A DNA stretch of 11,529 bases from positions 1 to 11,529 of the forward strand of contig JAGATI010000189.1 in assembly GCA_017621295.1 (NCBI GenBank), in the 5' to 3' direction. Source of the stretch: Clostridia bacterium. GTDB taxonomy: Bacteria; Bacillota_A; Clostridia; TANB77; CAG-508. A model generated the notes under the pieces. That model was given only the letters and a program-made list of their open reading frames with translations. It did not search any database and was not told where the DNA came from. Shown in pieces: positions 7,057 through 11,529 of this stretch (position 1 is the first letter of the stretch; every line of letters starts with the position of its first letter). The position numbers and the translations under genes are program-made.

Positions 7057-7368
7057 TTAGTTTCTATCATATATTTCATCTGGAGCCAGACTAAACTTAA
7101 TATTTCTTTGTCCATAAGGTTTAGCACAATCCTTAATGTAAGCATCTATGAAATTCCATGCCTTTTCAATAGTATCAAGTGAATTGTCTTCATTTGTTAT
7201 GTAAGTCTTCCAATTCATATGCTTAACATAATACTTACCAGTATTTGGATTATATATAGTAGAAAAAGTCATGATATTATAATTCCATTTCTTTTTCTTA
7301 GCATTCTCAAGAAACTTTTTGTTTCTTTTCATTCTTTCAACTTCATCTGAAAATATCACCTTATTCAT
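7057..7368 (-). CDS. Hypothetical protein, 103 aa
   Basis: Not recognised. The N-terminal third is strongly basic (ERMKRNKKFLENAKKKKWNYN). The middle is aromatic and probably beta-rich (IYNPNTGKYYVKHMNWKTYI). An acidic helix follows (LDTIEKAWNFIDAYIKDC), ending SLAPDEIYDRN. No membrane segment or signal peptide is seen. The pattern of basic patch, tyrosine-rich strands and helix is common in small phage proteins and does not point to one function. It lies 17 bases upstream of the sixth DUF285 gene and probably shares its transcript. The leader before its ATG is a run of A/T without a Shine-Dalgarno. Confidence 0.75.
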   Translation of the reverse strand: MNKVIFSDEVERMKRNKKFLENAKKKKWNYNIMTFSTIYNPNTGKYYVKHMNWKTYITNEDNSLDTIEKAWNFIDAYIKDCAKPYGQRNIKFSLAPDEIYDRN

Positions 7369-7426
7369 AAATTTTTAATTTTTAATTGTTGTATATTTAT
7401 GAATATAGTTTTAAGATTAGCAAATT

Positions 7427-7723
7427 TCAATATCTATTCAACAACTTTCTTGTTTTAACATGTATTAATACTACTTTATATAAAGCCCATATTACAAATG
7501 CATATAGTGGAAATATTAAGAATATATGCAATATTAAATCAAAACCATTCCTATAATAAAAAGAAAATATAGCCGACAATATTCCTGTTGCACCAAGAAT
7601 GAATATTGATATCATAAATGTATTTTTGTTTTCTTTAATTATAGACAACAACATTACTATCATTCCAGACACAAACCCTCCATAAAAAACACCAAGTGCT
7701 ATCTTCAATAACAAATCATTCAT
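7427..7723 (-). CDS. Small three-span membrane protein, holin candidate
   Basis: 98 aa from the ATG at 7721-7723 (MNDLLLKIALG). An in-frame TTG at 7756 would add 11 residues but lies inside an inverted repeat and gives no better context. Three hydrophobic segments are visible: about 8-29, 35-57 and 63-87, followed by a basic tail (HVKTRKLLNRY). Size, three spans and the charged C-terminus match the layout of class I holins, which open the inner membrane so that lysozyme can act or lysis can be timed. It is the third gene after the lysozyme on the same strand. However, the lysozyme has its own signal peptide, no holin family motif is recognisable, and it could equally be an unrelated phage membrane protein. 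It ends in TGA. Confidence 0.7.
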   Translation of the reverse strand: MNDLLLKIALGVFYGGFVSGMIVMLLSIIKENKNTFMISIFILGATGILSAIFSFYYRNGFDLILHIFLIFPLYAFVIWALYKVVLIHVKTRKLLNRY

Positions 7724-7742
7724 ATGATATATGTTAAATAAA

Positions 7743-7827
7743 ATTGTGACAAACAATATACATATTATCTATATATCTTTCAAAGCTCCTCAATAATATA
7801 TATACAATATACTATGTTTGTCACAAT
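7743..7827. repeat. 13-bp perfect inverted repeat enclosing a structured, SD-containing loop
   Basis: Arms ATTGTGACAAACA at 7743-7755 and its exact reverse complement at 7815-7827, 59 bases apart. Inside, 7756-7768 and 7793-7805 can form a second imperfect helix offset by a bulge. The loop, read on the - strand, has GAGGAG and the short palindrome CTTTGAAAG. It fills most of the 131-base gap upstream of the small membrane-protein gene. It could be a two-site operator, a folded leader RNA or a small RNA; the sequence alone does not decide. Confidence 0.6.
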
Positions 7828-7854
7828 AAATAACAACTAAAAATTAAAAATTTT

Positions 7855-8232
7855 CTAAATCACCCCATTAAGGAAGTCAAGTTCAGCCTTTGACAAATCA
7901 TCAATCTTATTGTCAGGGAACAATGTATTGTGAATTGCAATACGAACCTTGATCTTACGGGCAAGAATAGTAAGCTTATCTGCCTTGTCATATATGTCAT
8001 TAAACAAATCAACAATATTCAAATCCTTTAGATTTGAACCAAGATCTGTAGTTTGTGTCATACCAAGATCAAGACTATTCTCAATACTATTCTGCATATT
8101 TGCATACTCAATCTTAAGCTTCTCAATTGCAATTCTTGACTGAGCAAGGGCATTCTTTTCACAATTGGAAACTCTAATGTTCATTACTTCTTCAGAAGCA
8201 TTACCACCAATACATGTTTTAAATGAATTCAT
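7855..8232 (-). CDS. Hypothetical helical protein, 125 aa
   Basis: Not recognised. After a short N-terminus (MNSFKTCIGGNASEEV) the chain is mostly amphipathic helix (SRIAIEKLKIEYANMQNSIENSL), then a polar linker (TQTTDLGSNLKDL), then a second helical half (DLFNDIYDKADKLTILARKIKVRIAI). It ends with DDLSKAELDFLNGVI. No membrane segment is seen. The coding sequence looks somewhat richer in G+C than the adjacent genes, as for highly expressed or later-acquired phage genes. It is one of two genes here ending in TAG; reading through would add only an AT-rich, unconvincing tail of 24 residues, so TAG is taken as a true stop. It lies 16 bases downstream of the 205-aa gene. Confidence 0.78.
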   Translation of the reverse strand: MNSFKTCIGGNASEEVMNIRVSNCEKNALAQSRIAIEKLKIEYANMQNSIENSLDLGMTQTTDLGSNLKDLNIVDLFNDIYDKADKLTILARKIKVRIAIHNTLFPDNKIDDLSKAELDFLNGVI

Positions 8233-8248
8233 AATCTTTATATATATA

Positions 8249-8866
8249 TTAATTAATATTTAATTTTTCCTTTAAGCATTTCATTTTTTCATAAATGTCT
8301 TCATTGTTATTGTTCATAACATCAATTATATCAAATATAGTATTGTCTTCAAGTAATTTCCAATCTTTAACATTATCTTCTAATATGTCATTTGATGTTA
8401 TGAATGCATATCCACTATTATATACACTGTTTAATTTATTGTATTCATATCTTTCAATTTCACCTGTATTAAAGTCTACAACTAAACTTATAAATTTTCC
8501 AACAGCGTTAAACAATGGTGCAAACTTATATTTGTTGAATACATTCTTATTGTCATATACATCCTCTATATTATCAACCTTAATACAATCAATAATAGTT
8601 GTAAAAGATCCAATATTATGATTTATTCTTATAAATGTATTTCCTACAACTCTTTTAGAAAAATGATACTTTACAATTTCTCTATTTGAATCTAATAGAG
8701 CATTCCCACATCTTTCTAATTCTGACAACCTATCATATAAGTCATTTGTTATATGGTCATCAGGCATTATCTTAGAAAATTCATCTATTACATTCTTCAA
8801 TAGATAATATTTTTTATTGTATTGTTTGAATAAATCAAACATATCTTTAATAACTCTATCTTCCAT
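8249..8866 (-). CDS. Hypothetical protein, 205 aa
   Basis: Not securely recognised. The N-terminal half is helical and charged (MEDRVIKDMFDLFKQYNKKYY ... DLYDRLSELERCGNALL). Residues about 112-165 hold a beta-rich stretch (FAPLFNAVGKFISLVVDF, then NTGEIERYEY and GYAFITSNDI). This stretch is faintly reminiscent of the core of SMI1/KNR4-type (SUKH) domains, where a 'P-(x)-G-(x)-hydrophobic-D' strand precedes a 'TG-x-(I/V)' turn. That resemblance is weak and I would not name the gene by it. The C-terminus is acidic, then lysine-rich (NNNNEDIYEKMKCLKEKL). It starts 3 bases after the lysozyme stop, so it is co-transcribed with the lysozyme. Confidence 0.78.
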   Translation of the reverse strand: MEDRVIKDMFDLFKQYNKKYYLLKNVIDEFSKIMPDDHITNDLYDRLSELERCGNALLDSNREIVKYHFSKRVVGNTFIRINHNIGSFTTIIDCIKVDNIEDVYDNKNVFNKYKFAPLFNAVGKFISLVVDFNTGEIERYEYNKLNSVYNSGYAFITSNDILEDNVKDWKLLEDNTIFDIIDVMNNNNEDIYEKMKCLKEKLNIN

Positions 8867-8869
8867 ATA

Positions 8870-9391
8870 TTAACTCAACATTCTAATATGTGCATCATAT
8901 CTTCTAGCTTTATGACCAGGTTCAGATATCCTCATCTTCTTTACCAAAGCTATAGTATAATTCAAATCATTCTTATTAATCTTACCTTTTCGTATTCTGC
9001 AACGCTTTAGTTTAGTATAGAAATTTGAATTCTTAACTGCACCTTCTCCACAATTGTATATCAAATCACAAAATCCATCAATGAATCCTTGAGAGAACTT
9101 ACAGTCAAAATCTGAAAGAAGCCTATTGCATATCTTCTCAGTATTTTGTATGTCTTTCTTAAACAATTGTTCAGCTTTCCATTGTGATATCCTCATTCCC
9201 TTCTTTACATTTTTTGAATGATGCCCATAACCTATGGAATATCCATTAGAATCCCAATATGCTGTCAAAGAGCAAGATTCATATTTCTTAATAGATTCTA
9301 TACCATGTTTTGACATTCTATACTGAGCATTTGCTATAGATATTGTCAACAAACCTAAAATAATTAATGCATATCTTTTTGTTGTATTCAT
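8870..9391 (-). CDS. Exported T4-type lysozyme (GH24 endolysin)
   Basis: 173 aa. It hydrolyses the glycan strand of peptidoglycan for lysis at the end of infection. Residues 1-22 look like a Sec signal peptide: a basic start (MNTTKR), a hydrophobic core (YALIILGLLTISI) and the cleavage motif ANA before Gln23. Catalytic Glu38 (KKYES) and Asp47 (YWDSNG) have the T4 spacing of nine. The third residue, Thr26 in T4, is Ser52 here within YSIGYGHH, and the loop is one residue shorter. Further family features are GMRISQWKAEQLF and FCDLIYNCGEG (T4-type 'N-x-G-x-G'). Several cysteines (40, 88, 97, 108, 114, 131) suggest disulfides after export. It heads the - strand run; the 205-aa gene follows after 3 bases. 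No Shine-Dalgarno. Confidence 0.92.
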   Translation of the reverse strand: MNTTKRYALIILGLLTISIANAQYRMSKHGIESIKKYESCSLTAYWDSNGYSIGYGHHSKNVKKGMRISQWKAEQLFKKDIQNTEKICNRLLSDFDCKFSQGFIDGFCDLIYNCGEGAVKNSNFYTKLKRCRIRKGKINKNDLNYTIALVKKMRISEPGHKARRYDAHIRMLS

Positions 9392-9506
9392 ATAAATTTA
9401 TTTATTTAACAAATTCAATATAGTTAGTTGTATATACAATTTCAATTAAATACAAACTTTATTTTTAACTATATATAAATAAATGTACATTTAAATTTGA
9501 ATAAAT
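9392..9506. promoter_or_regulatory. Divergent intergenic region with a 12-bp palindrome
   Basis: 115 bases of very AT-rich DNA between the start of the lysozyme (- strand) and the small + strand gene at 9507. It must hold outward promoters for both. It contains the perfect palindrome TTGTATATACAA at 9428-9439. Upstream of the + strand gene are TATATAAATAAATG (near 9472-9485), which recalls T4-type late promoters, and TAAATTTG (near 9492-9499), which matches the Bacteroidota -7 pattern TAnnTTTG. In DNA this AT-rich such matches arise easily, so none is firm. Confidence 0.4.
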
Positions 9507-9767
9507 ATGAAGCCATTTCTTAAAGTAGATGTTGATCAATATGATAACTGGAAAACAGATTATGATGCAAATACAGACAAATATAAAAATCAATTAATAT
9601 TTGCTATACAAAGAGATTTAGAAACAGAACCAAGTTCTGAATATATGAATCATTGTTGTTATATTATATTTAATGGATTTATGTGGCCAAGTAATTTTAT
9701 AAAAAGTAATGAAAAAAATCCAAATTATAACCCAATTTATGGTGAGGGTTCAGATTCAGAATTATAA
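9507..9767 (+). CDS. Hypothetical protein, 86 aa
   Basis: Not recognised. It is acidic and aromatic (VDVDQYDNWKTDYDANTDKY), then has a helix (NQLIFAIQRDLETEP), a short hydrophobic stretch (CCYIIFNGFMWPSNFI) too short and polar-flanked to be a clear membrane span, and an acidic tail (GEGSDSEL). It is the only + strand gene right of the terminator at 4304. It faces the dCMP deaminase operon head-on, and a hairpin at 9775-9801 separates the two. The start follows an AT-rich leader with no Shine-Dalgarno; the codon pattern and defined ends between regulatory regions support it as real. Confidence 0.72.
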   Translation: MKPFLKVDVDQYDNWKTDYDANTDKYKNQLIFAIQRDLETEPSSEYMNHCCYIIFNGFMWPSNFIKSNEKNPNYNPIYGEGSDSEL

Positions 9768-9774
9768 ACATAAA

Positions 9775-9801
9775 ATGAGCAACTAAAATTTAGTTGCCCA
9801 T
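9775..9801. terminator. Hairpin terminator between convergent genes
   Basis: Arms 9775-9787 (ATGAGCAACTAAA) and 9789-9801 pair at 12 of 13 positions. The odd pair is A-C on the + strand but a G-U wobble on the - strand, so the helix is better for transcripts of the dCMP deaminase operon. Flanking bases extend the pairing (AAATG/CATTT). It lies 8 bases after the stop of the 86-aa gene and 5 bases from the stop of the 88-aa gene, the expected place for a shared terminator. Confidence 0.75.
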
Positions 9802-9806
9802 TTACT

Positions 9807-10073
9807 TTATCTATTATTTATAACCGTATTTCTATCTAAATTGTCAAAATAGTCTTGATCTTCTCCGCATACCGTTGCACGTTGATATCTTACAAGCTTA
9901 TTTGCAACATCTAACAGATATTCCCATTCTTCATCTATCATAAAGTCCATTGCCCCATATTTCCTACCAACATAATGTATGAATGATGAAAGTCTTGTAG
10001 CAAATGTAATGTCATTTACATATCTGTTGTTCTTTATTGGATTTTCTATTTGTATATTTTCTTTCTTTTCCAT
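9807..10073 (-). CDS. Hypothetical protein, 88 aa
   Basis: Not recognised. A charged N-terminus (MEKKENIQIENPIKNNRYV) leads into a helical segment (TFATRLSSFIHYVGRKYGAMDF), then EEWEYLLDVANKLVRYQRATVCGEDQDYFDNLD. No membrane span, signal peptide or metal motif is seen. Its ATG lies inside the end of the Nudix gene, giving a 28-base overlap; the next Met is too far in, so the overlap seems real and suggests translational coupling. It is the last gene of the operon and ends next to a hairpin terminator. Confidence 0.72.
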   Translation of the reverse strand: MEKKENIQIENPIKNNRYVNDITFATRLSSFIHYVGRKYGAMDFMIDEEWEYLLDVANKLVRYQRATVCGEDQDYFDNLDRNTVINNR

Positions 10074-10642
10074 ATTTTCTTTATTTCATTATATGTTCTA
10101 TTAATTTTTGTTGCAAATGTTGGATTGATATAAGTTTCATATATTTGCTTTATAGCTTTAGCATGATTGAAAGCCCATTTGTAATTGTCAACATCGTATA
10201 TTGGTATGAATGTTATTTCATCACATTCACAATATTCATTATTTGCAAATGACAATTGTTCTTGCAGTTGTTCTACCATATATCTATGTATAGTATAGAA
10301 CTTAAACCCTATAGTCTGTCTTGTATTTGGCCATGGAGTACTTTCTATATCTACAATATCAATATCTTCTTTATCTATCATAAGACCTGTTTCTTCGTAA
10401 CATTCACGTACAGCACCTTCTAATATTGTCTCATTGAAGTCAATAAATCCTCCTGGACAATTCCATTTACCATTGTTACTACCTGCACCATTTCCACGTC
10501 TACATGCTAATATATGCCATATTCCTTCTCTATTCTTAGCAAATACAAACATACCTGCAGCTACAGATCTACTATACCATAGAGTATATTCAACACCATC
10601 TTTTACATGTTTGAATTCAAAATTTTCTGTTATTGTATTCAT
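10046..10642 (-). CDS. Nudix hydrolase
   Basis: 198 aa from the ATG at 10640-10642, one base after the dCMP deaminase stop; an ATG at 10660 would overlap that gene and add only MIRKNK. The complete Nudix box runs from Gly65 to Leu87 (GFIDFNETILEGAVRECYEETGL split as G-x5-E-x7-RECYEE-x-GL), with Arg79, Glu80, Glu83 and Glu84 as the expected metal-binding core. It is preceded by KWNCPGG, as in ADP-ribose-type members. These enzymes cleave nucleoside diphosphates linked to another group, using Mg2+; substrate cannot be read from the sequence. Beside a dCMP deaminase, nucleotide-pool clean-up or NAD/ADP-ribose turnover during infection is the natural inference. The C-terminus is a basic helix (IKKIWKRKKIYK). 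It ends in TAG. Confidence 0.92.
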   Translation of the reverse strand: MNTITENFEFKHVKDGVEYTLWYSRSVAAGMFVFAKNREGIWHILACRRGNGAGSNNGKWNCPGGFIDFNETILEGAVRECYEETGLMIDKEDIDIVDIESTPWPNTRQTIGFKFYTIHRYMVEQLQEQLSFANNEYCECDEITFIPIYDVDNYKWAFNHAKAIKQIYETYINPTFATKINRTYNEIKKIWKRKKIYK

Positions 10643-10643
10643 C

Positions 10644-11168
10644 TTATTTTTTCTTATCATTATTCTTATGATATTCTAACATTTTAAAGTACTCATCATC
10701 TACATTTACTAATGCTACTGTGTTGTTTGGCATTTGTACTAATCTTTGTACTTTTACACCTGCCTTAATGAGCAACTTTATTCCTGATAAGTCTCTGTAT
10801 TCATCATGATATACTACTCTCTTTATTTCTGATTGTATTATAAGCTTAGCACAATCAAAACAAGGTGACAATGTAACATATATAGTAGCATTTTCTGATG
10901 ATGTCCTCCACTTAGCACATTTTGCTATAGCATTAGTCTCTGCATGAAGAACTTCTCTCTTTGTTGTAATATTTCCATTTTCATCTATAAACTCACAGTT
11001 GTTGTCCATACCTGTTGGCATACCATTGAATCCTTGAGATATTATTTGATTCTCTTTAGATACTATAATGCATCCAACTTTTGATCTATTGGCATAAGAA
11101 AGACCAGACAGCACTATTGCCATATTCATATATGTCTGGTCATATTGTAATTTTCTTTCTTCAATCAT
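10644..11168 (-). CDS. Deoxycytidylate (dCMP) deaminase
   Basis: 174 aa. It converts dCMP to dUMP, feeding thymidylate synthesis for phage DNA replication in the cytoplasm. Zinc ligands are visible as His75 in HAETNAI, with Glu77 as proton shuttle, and Cys103/Cys106 in SPCFDCAKLI. Upstream are the family signatures SKVGCIIV and GFNGMPTGMDNNCE, the latter part of the substrate-binding loop. The C-terminal part follows the usual strand order (VVYHDEYRDLSGIKLLIKAGV). Length is normal for phage and bacterial enzymes. Its ATG overlaps the stop of the 75-aa gene by 8 bases, and the Nudix gene starts one base after its stop, so the operon is tightly coupled. No Shine-Dalgarno precedes it. Confidence 0.94.
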   Translation of the reverse strand: MIEERKLQYDQTYMNMAIVLSGLSYANRSKVGCIIVSKENQIISQGFNGMPTGMDNNCEFIDENGNITTKREVLHAETNAIAKCAKWRTSSENATIYVTLSPCFDCAKLIIQSEIKRVVYHDEYRDLSGIKLLIKAGVKVQRLVQMPNNTVALVNVDDEYFKMLEYHKNNDKKK

Positions 11169-11388
11169 ATTTCAACATATCTTTAATTTGCCATACACTT
11201 GCTCTTCTAATAATATAGTCATTTTCATGCATAACATATGAAATTACCCCATTGTCAACTATACCTTCTGTACTATCCCAATTACCTTCACACTGTAATC
11301 TGCCTGAATCATCAAACAGATATACATATTCTTGATCAAGTAATTTCCATATGTCTTTTTTAAGTATGAACAAATCTTTAAGTATCAT
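11161..11388 (-). CDS. Hypothetical protein, 75 aa
   Basis: Not recognised. After a helical start (MILKDLFILKKDIWKLLDQ) the rest looks like a small beta sheet (EYVYLFDDSGRLQCEG, GVISYVMHENDYIIRRASV), closed by a short helix (WQIKDMLKYD). No membrane span or metal motif. It is the first gene of the dCMP deaminase-Nudix operon visible here and overlaps the deaminase start by 8 bases (ATGATTGA), a typical coupling arrangement. An AT-rich leader with no Shine-Dalgarno precedes it. Confidence 0.75.
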   Translation of the reverse strand: MILKDLFILKKDIWKLLDQEYVYLFDDSGRLQCEGNWDSTEGIVDNGVISYVMHENDYIIRRASVWQIKDMLKYD

Positions 11389-11484
11389 AAATTTCTATAT
11401 ATATTTTAAATTTTAATTCTTGTGACATCTAGGGCATTTTAACTGTGAAAAAACCATAGGATGATAAATTATATTACTTTAACT
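11389..11484 (-). promoter_or_regulatory. Probable leader/promoter region of the dCMP deaminase operon
   Basis: About 96 bases without a convincing gene upstream of the 75-aa gene. Read on the - strand it has a loose TTGAAG (ending near 11484) followed 16 bases on by TATCAT, and an A/T-rich run just before the ATG. It also has a TTGTGACA-like octamer on the + strand (11420-11427) that recurs in the inverted repeat at 7743. None of these is strong. No tRNA or hairpin terminator is seen. Confidence 0.3.
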
Positions 11485-11529
11485 TCAAAGTGTCTTAGAA
11501 AGGGCGAGAGACATGTCTACACTCATTCT
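11485..11529 (-). CDS. Possible C-terminal end of another - strand gene (partial)
   Basis: From the right edge, the - strand is open for 14 codons (RMSVDMSLALSKTL) and then stops with TGA at 11485-11487. The base composition here is richer in G+C than the adjacent leader, as expected for coding DNA, and the same-strand neighbour favours this direction. The other frames are also open over such a short stretch, so this is only a suggestion. Confidence 0.25.
   Translation of the reverse strand, partial: RMSVDMSLALSKTL

Noticed and set aside
7724..7756. TTG start for the small membrane protein
   Set aside because: It begins inside the left arm of the inverted repeat; the ATG at 7721-7723 gives a compact three-span protein and is the more likely start.
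7831..7857. Read-through of TAG (code 15) at the end of the 125-aa gene
   Set aside because: The extension is AT-rich and low complexity; the Nudix gene also ends in TAG with a normal family C-terminus, and no gene is split by TAG.
10037..10252. Hydrophobic 71-residue + strand frame opposite the Nudix gene
   Set aside because: It lies fully antisense to two well-supported genes; the Phe/Ile/Tyr-rich translation is typical of AT-rich antisense DNA.
11413..11457. 14-residue - strand frame MVFSQLKCPRCHKN with a CxxC motif
   Set aside because: The CPRC is attractive, but it is too short to be a zinc ribbon and no upstream extension is open; most likely chance.
1..11529. Origin from a eukaryotic giant virus, where DUF285 repeats are also common
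   Set aside because: Overlapping starts and stops (8 and 28 bases), gaps of 1-16 bases in polycistronic runs, and intrinsic hairpin terminators indicate bacterial-type expression.

Overview
The window looks like part of the genome of a large, AT-rich tailed bacteriophage, most likely one infecting a gut-type Bacteroidota host. The phage reading rests on a T4-type (GH24) lysozyme with a signal peptide, a dCMP deaminase directly followed by a Nudix hydrolase, many short unrecognised genes in tight same-strand runs, and no ribosomal, tRNA or housekeeping genes. The Bacteroidota reading is weaker: almost no start codon has a Shine-Dalgarno sequence, leaders are A/T-rich, and the lysozyme signal peptide ends in Ala-Asn-Ala before Gln. 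The code appears standard: genes end in TAA, TGA and (two) TAG, and no in-frame TAG interrupts a family domain.

Layout. (1) 20-4274, + strand: five tandem paralogs built of 25/26-residue BspA/DUF285-type leucine-rich repeats, sharing a nearly invariant N-terminal leader and a C-terminal Trp(-Tyr) cap, 3-36 bases apart, closed by a strong bidirectional hairpin terminator (4274-4304). The array may continue upstream of the window. (2) 4333-9391, - strand, read from right to left: exported lysozyme, a 205-aa and a 125-aa unknown, a three-span small membrane protein (holin candidate) preceded by a 13-bp inverted repeat, a 103-aa unknown, a sixth DUF285 paralog without the leader, a cysteine-rich small protein, and a 505-aa flotillin-like SPFH membrane protein. 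(3) 9392-9506: divergent intergenic region, then one small + strand gene (9507-9767). (4) 9775-9801: a hairpin between convergent genes. (5) 9807-11388, - strand: a tightly coupled operon of a 75-aa unknown, dCMP deaminase, Nudix hydrolase and an 88-aa unknown. The right edge may hold the last codons of another - strand gene.

How it may work together. The right part is nucleotide metabolism (dCMP to dUMP, nucleotide clean-up). The middle contains lysis functions and membrane remodelling. The striking part is the six-member DUF285 family: unlike the known surface BspA proteins, none has a signal peptide or membrane anchor. The five array members carry a short leader that, by position and style, recalls head-targeting leaders of T4 internal proteins, so they may be virion-packaged or otherwise co-localised. 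That idea is inference. Nucleotide-level near identity between blocks of different members shows recent recombination within the family.
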